Shown here in pieces: positions 6,268 through 13,015 of a stretch of 18,153 nt of DNA. Source of the stretch: CAYUIG01 sp964444685 (GTDB lineage: Bacteria > Gemmatimonadota > Gemmatimonadetes > Longimicrobiales > RSA9). The DNA lies in the NCBI GenBank assembly GCA_964444685.1, contig CAYUIG010000059.1, positions 1 through 18,153 of the forward strand, written 5' to 3'. The position numbers and the translations under genes are program-made. Within the stretch, counting starts at the first letter, position 1, and each line of letters starts with the position of its first letter. A model generated the notes under the pieces. The model was not told the DNA's origin. It saw only the letters and a list, made by a program, of their open reading frames with translations, and did no database searches.

Positions 6268-6626
6268 TACGCCGCCACCCCGAATTGCCTGAGCAGGGCC
6301 CGCCCCTCCGGCGTCATGCGCGACGCCGTCCACGGCGGATCCCATACGTGCTCGATCACCACGTCGTCGATCCCGTCCTCCGCGACCAGCCGCTCGGTGA
6401 TGTCCTGACGGATGAAGTCCATGCAGGGACACGCGGTCGCCGTGAAGGTGAGGTCGACCTCGACGCGCGCACCGGCGCGTCGCACGTCGTAGATGAGGCC
6501 GAGATCCACGAGACTCACGGGCAGCTCCGGATCCCGCACCTCGCGCAGCGCGCGCCACACCGCCGCGATCTCCTCCGGCGCGGTCTCCCAGGGCCGCGTC
6601 GCAGCCGGTCCGGTTACGCTGCTCAT
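6267..6626 (-). CDS. paaD: MIP18/DUF59 half of PaaD (metal-sulfur maturation factor)
   Basis: A 119-aa protein equivalent to the N-terminal domain of PaaD. Family features: REVRDPELPVSLVDLGLIYD (28-47), the DLTFTATACPCMD strand with the conserved reactive Cys (Cys66; Cys68 follows), and a C-terminus EHVWDPPWTASRMTPEG..LRQFGV, which is typical of PaaD rather than SufT. Full-length PaaD (about 165 aa) would continue into a CxxC zinc ribbon, but the frame stops here; that ribbon is encoded 1.0 kb downstream at 5083-5274. By family it helps assemble or maintain the oxygenase metal centre. The start ATG overlaps the paaA stop by four bases (ATGA). Confidence 0.9.
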   Translation of the reverse strand: MSSVTGPAATRPWETAPEEIAAVWRALREVRDPELPVSLVDLGLIYDVRRAGARVEVDLTFTATACPCMDFIRQDITERLVAEDGIDDVVIEHVWDPPWTASRMTPEGRALLRQFGVAA

Positions 6627-7567
6627 GCCGCGCGCAGCATGCGTTCGACCGCGCCGTGGCTGCGGCGCACGGACTCGACGTAGATCTCGTTCATCGGGCC
6701 GCGCGCCTTCCAGCGCTCGAACACGCGATCCCACGTGACCTGCCCGCCGTCGAAGTCCCAGCGCTTCGCCGCGGCGTCGTACTGGCACGGGAACGGGAAG
6801 TCGAGCACGTACTGCCCGGCCGCGTCGTCGTAGTGCGCCGGGACGTGGATGCCGATCGATTCACACAGCGGCACCGTTGCGGACATCCAGGTCTGGCGGA
6901 GCTGGTCGTTGGTCATCCCCTTCAGCCGGTACTCGAGCTGCCCGGAGTGCCGCTTCATGTCATCGGGGAGGCCGAACCACTCGACCGTCATCGGGAACAT
7001 CCAGTCCACCGCGCGCTGCAGCTTCTCCTTCGCCTCGCCTCCTGCCTGCGCCAGCCGCTTCATCCACACCTCGCCGTGGCGCAGGTGGAACGTCTCCTCG
7101 AGGTCCACCTTCACGAGCGCGCGCTTGAGCGGGCCGTAGCTCGTGTTGCGGAAGACGTCGGAGAGCAGCGTGATGCCGGCGCGGTCGAAGAAGCCGTTCG
7201 CCGTGACCAGCTCGGCCCACGACTCGAGCGGCTGATCGAAGCCGTACGGGTGCTTGAACTCGTGCGGCTCGCGGCCGTACACGAGCTGCTCCTTGTCGAG
7301 GCCCATGTCCTCGAGGATGCGGTACGCGATGTTCGCGTGCGCGAGCTCGTCCTGGATGATCGCGACCGCGGACACCTGCGTGTTGATGGACGGCGCATCC
7401 TGCGCCGCCATCCAGTACGCGGGCGCCGACATCAGTTCGGTGTCTGCCTGCACGAGGAGCTGGACGATGAGCGCCTTGCGGTAGCCCTCCGTCATCTCGT
7501 CCGGCGACTCCAGGATGTAACCCTCCTGGACCTTCTTCTTGATCTCGTCTTCGGTGAAGCGGGCCAT
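6623..7567 (-). CDS. paaA: Phenylacetyl-CoA epoxidase catalytic subunit PaaA
   Basis: A 314-aa di-iron oxygenase subunit that inserts oxygen into the aromatic ring of phenylacetyl-CoA. The carboxylate/His ligand set is complete: Glu44 (ADTELM), Glu74 and His77 (QDELAH), Asp128 (NGFFDRAG), Glu158 and His161 (EETFH). The usual segment NTSYGPLKRALVKVDLEE precedes the last ligand pair, and TNDQLRQTWMSATVP matches the conserved C-terminal motif. Length is normal (E. coli about 309). ATG 7567 follows GGAGA on the minus strand; the frame remains open upstream across the antisense of the PBP gene, but that has no protein-like conservation. It is the first gene of the six-gene operon and is divergent from the PBP gene with a 114-base spacer; I see no convincing promoter there. 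Confidence 0.95.
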   Translation of the reverse strand: MARFTEDEIKKKVQEGYILESPDEMTEGYRKALIVQLLVQADTELMSAPAYWMAAQDAPSINTQVSAVAIIQDELAHANIAYRILEDMGLDKEQLVYGREPHEFKHPYGFDQPLESWAELVTANGFFDRAGITLLSDVFRNTSYGPLKRALVKVDLEETFHLRHGEVWMKRLAQAGGEAKEKLQRAVDWMFPMTVEWFGLPDDMKRHSGQLEYRLKGMTNDQLRQTWMSATVPLCESIGIHVPAHYDDAAGQYVLDFPFPCQYDAAAKRWDFDGGQVTWDRVFERWKARGPMNEIYVESVRRSHGAVERMLRAA

Positions 7568-7681
7568 GGCTCTCTCCGTGTGGGCTGGTCCCAATGATGG
7601 CCGGAATCGGGCGTGGGGCGCAACCGGCCCCCGGCACAGGGATTGCCCTTTCACGCGCAAGGTTGACGCGCAGGAGAAGGC

Positions 7682-10201
7682 ATGGATCGCGAAGAAGAGG
7701 GGCGCAGGGACCCGGCCGCGGAAACGCCGTCCGGGCCGGAGCACGCAGCGGAGCCGGAGGCGCGCACGCCCTGGCACCGGCGACGCTGGGCATACATCGC
7801 GGGCGCGGTCATCGCCGTGCTCGCGCTTCTCACTGCCGTACTCTGGCAGCGCTGCGGTCTGCGCGGCTGTCCGGATGTCGATGAGCTCAAGGGCCGCATG
7901 CCGGACGAGGCGTCGACGGTCCTGGACCGGAACGGCGACGAGATCGGCAAGCTGTACGTCACGCATCGCATCGCCGTCCCCATCGATTCGATTCCGGAGG
8001 TCGTGCGCGAGGCGTTCATCGCGATCGAGGATCGCCGCTTCCGCGAGCACGGCGGCGTCGACTGGCGGCGCGTGCTGGGCGCGTTCTGGACCAACGTGCG
8101 CGCAATGGACATCGAGGAAGGCTCGAGCACGATCACGATGCAGCTCGCGCGCAACGCCTTCCCGGACAAGCTCCCGGCCAACCGCCAGACGATCTGGCGA
8201 AAGCTGGGCGAGGCGAGGGTCGCGAAGGAGATCGAGGAGCGCTACAGCAAGGACCAGATCCTCGAGCTGTACCTGAACCAGATCTACTTCGGCAGCGGCG
8301 CATGGGGTATCGAGGCCGCGGCACAGGAGTACTTCGGCAAGCACGTCTGGGATCTCGAGCTCTCCGAGGCCGCGATGCTGGCCGCACTGCCGCGCGCGCC
8401 GTCGCGCTTCAACCCGCGCGCAAACGAAGAGGCCGCACTCGAAGGCCGCAGCCTCGTGCTCGCACGCATGGCGGAACAGGGCCGCATCACCGCGGAGGAG
8501 GCGGAAGAGGCGGCCGATGCGGAGCTGGAGCTGCGCCGGCGCGACCTGACCACGGGCGAACGCGCACCATACTTCCTCGAGGCTGTGCGCCGCGTGCTGG
8601 AGGATCAGCTCGGCGATGCGCTGTACACCGAAGGCTACGTCATCCGCACCACGCTCGACCTTTCCGCGCAGAAACAGGTGGAGGAGGCGCTGTTCGCCCA
8701 GCTCCAGCGCATCGAGTCGGGCGCATACGGCACGTTCCGCCACGAGACGTACGCGAGCGTGCACGAGGACAGTGCGTCGCTCGCGCACGGGACGCCGTAC
8801 CTGCAGGGTGCTGCGGTCGTGATGGACGCGCGCACGGGCGACGTGATCGCACTCGTCGGCGGGCGCGATTTCGACGACTCGCAATTCAACCGCGCCACGC
8901 AGGCGTTGCGCCAGCCGGGCAGCGCGTTCAAGCCATTCGTGTACACGGCCGCGCTGCAAACGGGAACCCCGCCCACGCACAGGCTGATGGATGAACCGGT
9001 GCGCCTCGTACTCGATGATGGCCGCGCGTGGGAGCCCGGCAACTACGACGGCAGCTATTCCGGCGCCGTTACCATGCGCCATGCGCTCACGCACTCGAAG
9101 AACGTGCCGACGGTGCGGCTCGCGTTCGAGGTCGGCGTTCCGCGCGTCGCCGCGCTCGCGGAGCGGCTGCTGCTCCAGGACATGCCCACGAACCCGTCCA
9201 TGGTGCTGGGCACCGCGGAGGTGACGCCGCTCCAGCTCACCGCGGCGTACGCAACGTATGCGACGCTGGGTCAGAGACCGCGTCCCCGCTTCGTCACCGC
9301 CGTCGAGGACCGCACGGGACGGACGGTGTACGCGGAGCCGGTCGTCGCCGAGGGGCTGCTCGATCCCGCTCTGGCGTTCCTTACCGTGAGCCTGCTGCGC
9401 GACGTCGTGGATCGCGGCACCGGGTGGCCGGTGCGCTCCGTCGGATTCCGCGGTGCCGCGGGCGGCAAGACGGGCACGACGCAGGATGCGGCCGACGTGT
9501 GGTTCGTCGGCTTCACGCCCGAGTACGTGGGCACGGTGTGGATGGGCTTCGACCGGCGGCAGCGCATCGTGCGCGGCGCCACGGGTGGCGAGCTCGCGGC
9601 GCCCGTCTGGGGCCGCTTCATGCGCCAGATCGCCGAGCCGGCCGAGGGCTGGCCCGTTCCCGCGGGCATCGAAACGCGCACGGTCGACGAATACGGCGCG
9701 GTGGTGGCTGACAACTGCCCGCTGGTCGGCGCAGCGACGCGTACCGAGTACTTCCTCGCCGGCACCGTCCCGGCCGTGGACTGCTGGCCGGACGGCTACC
9801 TTACGTACGCGGACTCGCTCGCAATGTATGCCGACAGCACGGAAGAGGGCTGGTGGCAGCGGATGCGCGAGCGGTTGTTCGGCGAGGATGAGGAAGAACG
9901 GCTGCGCGACTCGATCCGCCTCGATTCGCTGCGGCGCGTGGCGGATTCGCTGCGCGCACGGACGCGCGACACGCTGATCCTGCGGAGCGACACCATGCGC
10001 GATACGATCGGCGACACCCTGCGCATACGCCGCGACACCGTGCGCGACACGCTTCGGCGCGACACGACCCGGGACACGATCCGCGTCCCGCAGCGCGATA
10101 CGTTCCAGATCCCGCAGCGTGACACGTTCCGCATCCCGCCACGTGACACGACGGTGGACACGACCGGGTCGCAACCGATGGTGCTCGGGCGCTTCCGCTG
10201 A
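7682..10201 (+). CDS. Bifunctional class A penicillin-binding protein (PBP1a-like) with Arg-Asp-Thr tail
   Basis: An 839-aa peptidoglycan synthase. Residues 1-37 are cytoplasmic and charged; 38-55 form the membrane anchor. The GT51 glycosyltransferase domain (about 75-250) has the catalytic Glu116 in EDRRF, then GSSTITMQLARN, KEIEERYSKDQILELYLN and YFGSGAWGIEAAAQEYFGK. The transpeptidase domain (about 375-650) has the SxxK motif Ser414-Lys417 in QPGSAFK, SKN (472-474) and KTGTT (596-600). After the catalytic part comes CP..C (679-701), an acidic/coiled stretch (711-760) and nine RDT plus three xDT triads (762-827). It polymerises and cross-links glycan outside the membrane. The AGGAG site five bases before the ATG supports the start. 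The tail is not part of usual PBP1a and its role is unknown. Confidence 0.95.
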   Translation: MDREEEGRRDPAAETPSGPEHAAEPEARTPWHRRRWAYIAGAVIAVLALLTAVLWQRCGLRGCPDVDELKGRMPDEASTVLDRNGDEIGKLYVTHRIAVPIDSIPEVVREAFIAIEDRRFREHGGVDWRRVLGAFWTNVRAMDIEEGSSTITMQLARNAFPDKLPANRQTIWRKLGEARVAKEIEERYSKDQILELYLNQIYFGSGAWGIEAAAQEYFGKHVWDLELSEAAMLAALPRAPSRFNPRANEEAALEGRSLVLARMAEQGRITAEEAEEAADAELELRRRDLTTGERAPYFLEAVRRVLEDQLGDALYTEGYVIRTTLDLSAQKQVEEALFAQLQRIESGAYGTFRHETYASVHEDSASLAHGTPYLQGAAVVMDARTGDVIALVGGRDFDDSQFNRATQALRQPGSAFKPFVYTAALQTGTPPTHRLMDEPVRLVLDDGRAWEPGNYDGSYSGAVTMRHALTHSKNVPTVRLAFEVGVPRVAALAERLLLQDMPTNPSMVLGTAEVTPLQLTAAYATYATLGQRPRPRFVTAVEDRTGRTVYAEPVVAEGLLDPALAFLTVSLLRDVVDRGTGWPVRSVGFRGAAGGKTGTTQDAADVWFVGFTPEYVGTVWMGFDRRQRIVRGATGGELAAPVWGRFMRQIAEPAEGWPVPAGIETRTVDEYGAVVADNCPLVGAATRTEYFLAGTVPAVDCWPDGYLTYADSLAMYADSTEEGWWQRMRERLFGEDEEERLRDSIRLDSLRRVADSLRARTRDTLILRSDTMRDTIGDTLRIRRDTVRDTLRRDTTRDTIRVPQRDTFQIPQRDTFRIPPRDTTVDTTGSQPMVLGRFR
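9965..10162 (+). repeat. Coding repeat: Arg-Asp-Thr triads in the PBP tail
   Basis: The codons for residues 762-827 encode nine RDT and one each of SDT, GDT and VDT, at a spacing of 4-11 residues; the last three RDT units are spaced 8 residues apart with QIP or RIP between. Codon use varies (cgcgacac, cgtgacac, cgcgatac), so the peptide pattern, not the DNA, is conserved. A run of alternating positive and negative residues with Thr and Pro suggests an extended periplasmic linker. Confidence 0.8.
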
Positions 10202-10211
10202 CGCCGGGCGT

Positions 10212-10241
10212 TTGACAGCGCGCTCGGCGCCTCGCCAGACT
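10212..10241 (+). promoter_or_regulatory. Possible promoter for the lysine dehydrogenase-like gene
   Basis: A consensus -35 TTGACA (10212-10217) lies 10 bases after the PBP stop. With an 18-base spacer, CAGACT (10236-10241) is the best -10, matching only half of the consensus. The position, 48 bases before the ribosome binding region, fits. Confidence 0.4.
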
Positions 10242-10288
10242 CCTGCCCCGGGTGCGGCATTCGGGCCGCCCCGCAATGGAGGTGACTC

Positions 10289-11440
10289 TTGCAGATGCTG
10301 GTACTCGGCGCCGGGCTACAGGGCTCGGCGTGTGCATACGACCTGTTGCAGAACCCGGATGTCCAGCGCGTCGTGCTCGCGGATCTGCGGCACGACGCGC
10401 TTCCACCGTTCCTCGAGCCCCATCGCGACGAGCCGCGCCTCGAGCTGCTCGTACTCGACGCGCGCGATGAGACCGCACTGCGCGCCGCGATGCGCGGCAT
10501 GGGCGCGTGCATGAATGCGCTCCCCTACTACTTCAACGAGAGCGTGTCGCGCGCCGCAACCGAGATGGGCGTCCACGCCTGCGACCTGGGCGGCAACACC
10601 GAGATCGTCTCCCGCCAGCTCGAGCTCGACGAGGCCGCGCGCGCGAAGAACATCTCGATCATCCCGGACTGCGGACTCGCACCCGGCATGGTCAACATCC
10701 TCGCCGAGGATGGCATTCAGGCGCTCGACCACACGGATTCGGTGCGCATCTACGTGGGCGGGCTGCCGCAGCATCCGAAGCCGCCGCTCAACTACCAGAT
10801 CGTTTACTCGCTCGAGGGCGTGCTCGACTACTACACGACACCGTCGTGGGTCGTCCGTGAGGGCAAGCCGACGCAGGTCGACGCGCTCTCCGAGGTCGTG
10901 CCCATCGAATTCCCCGAGCCCGTCGGGACCCTCGAGGCGTTCCACACCGCAGGTGGCTTGTCGACCATGGCGTGGTCGTACGAGGGGCGCATCCGCACGA
11001 TGGAGTACAAGACGCTCCGCTACCCGGGCCACGCGGAGATCATGCGCGTCATCCGCGAGCTCGGGATGCTCGACCTCCAGCCCGTGCAGGTGCGCGGGGC
11101 CGAGGTCGTTCCGCGCGACGTCTTCATCGCCTGCGTCGAACCGCGCCTCCGCCGCCCGGCAGGTCGCGATCTCGTCGCCCTGCGCGTCGAGGTCGAGGGC
11201 GAGAAGGTTGGAAAACCCCGGCGCGTCGTCTACGACCTGCTCGACTGGTACGACGAGGAAGCCGGCATCAGCGCGATGGAACGAACCACCGGCTTCTCGC
11301 TGTCCATCACCGGGCAGATGCAGGCCAGCGGCAGAATCACCCTCCGCGGCGTCGCGACCCCCGACCGCGCGGTGCCGGCCCAGGAGTACGTGGCCGCCCT
11401 CGCCGAACGCGGCATCCAGATCGGCCGGCGCATCGAGTAA
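10289..11440 (+). CDS. Lysine 6-dehydrogenase / saccharopine dehydrogenase-family oxidoreductase
   Basis: A 383-aa NAD(P)-dependent enzyme. The Rossmann motif is LVLGAGLQG (Gly7, Gly9, Gly12). The motifs CMNALPYYFNESVSRAA, GVHACDLGG, PDCGLAPGMVNILA, IYVGGLP, EAFHTAGGLSTM and YKTLRYPGHAE follow the order I recall in Geobacillus-type lysine 6-dehydrogenase, which oxidatively deaminates the lysine epsilon-amino group; the broader family includes saccharopine dehydrogenases. The C-terminal TGQMQASGRITLRGV is also shared. TTG 10289 is taken as the start because GGAGG (10278-10282) ends six bases before it; the in-frame ATG at 10295 is the alternative and would be 12 bases from that site. It probably acts in lysine catabolism, but the substrate is inferred. 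Confidence 0.88.
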   Translation: MQMLVLGAGLQGSACAYDLLQNPDVQRVVLADLRHDALPPFLEPHRDEPRLELLVLDARDETALRAAMRGMGACMNALPYYFNESVSRAATEMGVHACDLGGNTEIVSRQLELDEAARAKNISIIPDCGLAPGMVNILAEDGIQALDHTDSVRIYVGGLPQHPKPPLNYQIVYSLEGVLDYYTTPSWVVREGKPTQVDALSEVVPIEFPEPVGTLEAFHTAGGLSTMAWSYEGRIRTMEYKTLRYPGHAEIMRVIRELGMLDLQPVQVRGAEVVPRDVFIACVEPRLRRPAGRDLVALRVEVEGEKVGKPRRVVYDLLDWYDEEAGISAMERTTGFSLSITGQMQASGRITLRGVATPDRAVPAQEYVAALAERGIQIGRRIE

Positions 11441-11528
11441 TCGGGAACGCTTCTGGCATTGACAGGTCCCGTAACCGCGCACTGGCCGCGTCCCGGGCGG
11501 GAAATGGCTTGGCGCAACGAGGACCGAT

Positions 11529-11549
11529 CGGCGGGGCACGGCCCCGCCG
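11529..11549 (+). other. Perfect hairpin in the leader of the 70-aa gene
   Basis: A 9-bp GC stem (11529-11537 with 11541-11549) closes an ACG loop. It lies 9 bases before GAGGG, the ribosome binding site of the next gene, and has no T-run, so it is not a normal terminator. A perfect -35-like TTGACA sits at 11459-11464 but I find no matching -10. The hairpin could stabilise or regulate the leader, or be a weak end for the preceding gene. Confidence 0.45.
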
Positions 11550-11569
11550 CCTGATGCGAGGGTGCAACA

Positions 11570-11782
11570 ATGCCATGGGCCAACCGTAACGTCAGGACCA
11601 CCGAGTGGGTCCTCGAGGAGATGTACCAGACCGGCCGGCTGTGGATGAACGACGTCGCCCGACGGCGACGGCTCGCCCACGTCGGCCCTGATGACGACTC
11701 CTTCGAGGCCGCCCGCGAGGACCTGCGGCGCCGCTTCGAGCACCTCTATTCCGAGTTCTGCGACCGGGTGGACGGGGAGTAG
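11570..11782 (+). CDS. Small charged hypothetical protein
   Basis: I do not recognise this 70-aa protein. It has no signal peptide or membrane segment. It is rich in Arg, Asp and Glu and looks mainly helical: a first helix around EWVLEEMYQTGRLWM (12-26) and a second around EAAREDLRRRFEHLYSEF (46-63). GAGGG (11558-11562) ends seven bases before the ATG, which supports translation. It stands alone between the lysine dehydrogenase-like gene (130 bases upstream) and a repeat element 26 bases downstream. It could be a lineage-restricted DNA- or protein-binding small protein, but nothing in the sequence decides this. Confidence 0.65.
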   Translation: MPWANRNVRTTEWVLEEMYQTGRLWMNDVARRRRLAHVGPDDDSFEAAREDLRRRFEHLYSEFCDRVDGE

Positions 11783-11807
11783 GGTCCCTTCTTCCCTTCC
11801 GCACCCC

Positions 11808-11899
11808 GTTTCTGGGGTCTGGGGTCTGGTGTCTGGAGTCTGGTTTACGGCGGGTGCAACAACCAGACACCAGGAACCAGACCCCAGACTCCAGACCCC
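11808..11899 (+). repeat. Palindromic TCTGGNN heptad element, copy 1
   Basis: The left arm is five TCTGG units at a 7-base period (TCTGGGG twice, TCTGGTG, TCTGGAG, TCTGG); the right arm is the complement of five such units. The arms pair over about 33 bases with four mismatches around a 19-base centre (11844-11862, containing GGGTGCAACAA). A second copy in the opposite orientation lies at 12928-13012. It is non-coding: the open frames it creates read as repetitive Trp/Gly/Ser peptides. Confidence 0.85.
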
Positions 11900-11940
11900 T
11901 TCGAAAATCGTGGCCTCCGTCAGGCCCGTCGATTAGATTT

Positions 11941-11976
11941 GAAGGACGATCCCCGAGCGTAGCGATCGTCCCCTTC
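11941..11976. other. Hairpin in the intergenic region before the sigma gene
   Basis: GAAGGACGATC (11941-11951) pairs with 11964-11976 around a 12-base loop, with a two-base bulge. No T-run follows, so I do not call it a terminator. The rest of 11977-12107 is GC-rich with no gene, repeat or further signal that I can support. Confidence 0.4.
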
Positions 11977-12107
11977 CACCCGGGACGGTCGGGGCCGCGG
12001 GGAGGGCGGCCGCGCCCACCCCGGCGAGACTCCGTCCGATCCGTCAAGTGGTTGTCTCGCAAGGCATTGCGGCGTTTCCGGGCGTGCCCTGGCTATTCCA
12101 ATGAGGG

Positions 12108-12136
12108 TTGAAAAAGGGCGCCCAAACCGTTAGTTT
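12108..12136 (+). promoter_or_regulatory. Promoter for the ECF sigma gene
   Basis: TTGAAA (12108-12113), a 17-base spacer and TAGTTT (12131-12136) sit in an unusually AT-rich pocket for this window. Transcription would start near 12143, leaving a leader of about 60 bases before the ATG at 12205. The shape is sigma-70-like; I saw no convincing GGAAC..GTC autoregulatory ECF promoter. Confidence 0.55.
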
Positions 12137-12204
12137 TACAGGCGATCCGGAGCCCTGAAATCGGGGGTTGCGGACTGCTCGGAGCAGGCTGGAGGCGGAG
12201 TCCC

Positions 12205-12861
12205 ATGAGGGGCTCTGCAACCATCGAATCGAAGGGAGCGGCCTTGGCTACTGTGAGCATGCCGACGGCGACCGAGCGGGCGCTGGCGCAGCTGAACGAC
12301 AGCGAGCTCGTGGCGGCGCACCTGGAGGGTCATCCGGCGGCGTTTTCGGAGCTGTACGACAGGTACCATGACCGGCTGGTGAACTTCATCGGCCGGAAGA
12401 CGGGGGACCGCGATCGTGCGGAGGACCTGGTGCAGGAGGCGTTCATCCGCGTGACGCGGCATCTGCACCGGTTCGACCAGACGAAGAAGTTCTCGACCTG
12501 GATCTACACGATCTGCTCGAACCTGTCGAAGAACGAGCTGCGCAACCGTTCGCGCAGCCCGCTCGTGCTCTTCCAGAAGCTGACGACGCACTGGGAGCCG
12601 GACCACCGTCCGCTGCAGTTCGAGGATCTGACGAGCCGACCGGACGATCTGTACCGGAAGCGGTATCTGCAGAAGATCGTCGAGGAGACGGTGGAGGAGC
12701 TTCCGGAGCATCACCGTCTGGTGTTCAAGCTGCGCGAGCTGGAAGGCAAGAGCTACGAGGAGATCGCGGAGATCACGGGTGTGAATCTCGGCACGGTGAA
12801 GAGCCGTCTGCATCGCGCCCGGACGAGCTTCGCGGAGCGGATCGAGCCGCTGCTGAACTAG
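12205..12861 (+). CDS. ECF-family RNA polymerase sigma factor
   Basis: A 218-aa alternative sigma factor. Region 2 (about 32-115) includes FSELYDRYHDRLVNFI, the RAEDLVQEAFIRV core-binding helix and KKFSTWIYTICSNLSKNELR, which contacts the -10. Region 4 (about 155-207) includes EELPEHHRLVFKLRELEG, then the helix-turn-helix SYEEIAEITGVNLGTVKSRL. A linker of about 40 residues (FQKLTTHWEPDHRP) joins them. ATG 12205 follows GGCGGAG with four bases between and is preferred over the internal ATG at 12259, which has no binding site. No anti-sigma factor or zinc-binding partner gene is adjacent, and the gene is bracketed by the two heptad elements. It should redirect polymerase to an unknown stress or envelope regulon. 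Confidence 0.93.
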   Translation: MRGSATIESKGAALATVSMPTATERALAQLNDSELVAAHLEGHPAAFSELYDRYHDRLVNFIGRKTGDRDRAEDLVQEAFIRVTRHLHRFDQTKKFSTWIYTICSNLSKNELRNRSRSPLVLFQKLTTHWEPDHRPLQFEDLTSRPDDLYRKRYLQKIVEETVEELPEHHRLVFKLRELEGKSYEEIAEITGVNLGTVKSRLHRARTSFAERIEPLLN

Positions 12862-12889
12862 CGCCCCGCTTGGATTTGCGGAAATTCGA

Positions 12890-12924
12890 CGACCCCGGTG
12901 GCTGGAAGGCTGCCGGGGTCGTTT
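12890..12924 (+). terminator. Intrinsic terminator after the sigma gene
   Basis: A perfect 9-bp stem (12890-12898 with 12913-12921) carries a 14-base loop and is followed by TTTC. It lies 28 bases after the sigma stop and just before heptad element copy 2, so it most likely ends the sigma transcript. Confidence 0.7.
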
Positions 12925-12927
12925 CAT

Positions 12928-13012
12928 GTTTCTGGGGTCTGGTTCCTGGTTTCTGGTTGCGTGCACCCGCTGTAAACCAGACACCAGACTCCAGACCCCA
13001 GACCCCAGAAAC
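12928..13012 (-). repeat. Palindromic TCTGGNN heptad element, copy 2 (opposite orientation)
   Basis: Read on the minus strand, this begins GTTTCTGGGG, runs through five TCTGG heptads, has a centre TTTACAGCGGGTGCACGCAA that matches the copy 1 centre closely, then the complementary arm with four heptads. It is thus an inverted copy of 11808-11899. The arms can pair over about 26 bases with four mismatches. It ends three bases before the OsmC stop codon and may also act as the transcript end for that gene. Confidence 0.85.
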
Positions 13013-13015
13013 GAA

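Noticed and set aside
7568..7681. Promoters in the paaA-PBP spacer
   Set aside because: TTGACG at 7662 is too close to the PBP start and has no -10; on the minus strand only TTGCGC/CATCAT-like boxes were found, too weak to list.
7568..10276. Very long minus-strand open frame continuous with paaA (1217 aa in all)
   Set aside because: The part upstream of 7567 is antisense to the PBP gene and is rich in Arg/His/Ala as expected for a GC-rich shadow frame; PaaA has a proper start and ribosome binding site at 7567.
10316..11743. 475-aa minus-strand open frame opposite the lysine dehydrogenase-like gene
   Set aside because: Shadow frame; the plus strand has Rossmann and family motifs along the whole length.
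11560..11862. GGGTGCAACAA shared by the 70-aa gene leader and heptad element copy 1
   Set aside because: An 11-base exact match 292 bases apart; matches of this length are expected by chance in an 18-kb GC-rich window, and the flanks differ.
12930..13010. Open frames through the heptad elements encoding repetitive SGVWG- or PDTRLQTP-like peptides
   Set aside because: These peptides follow directly from the 7-base DNA repeat and are a common source of false genes.
11808..13012. CRISPR array from the repeated heptads
   Set aside because: Repeat unit is 7 bases, there are no unique spacers of constant length, and no cas gene is present.
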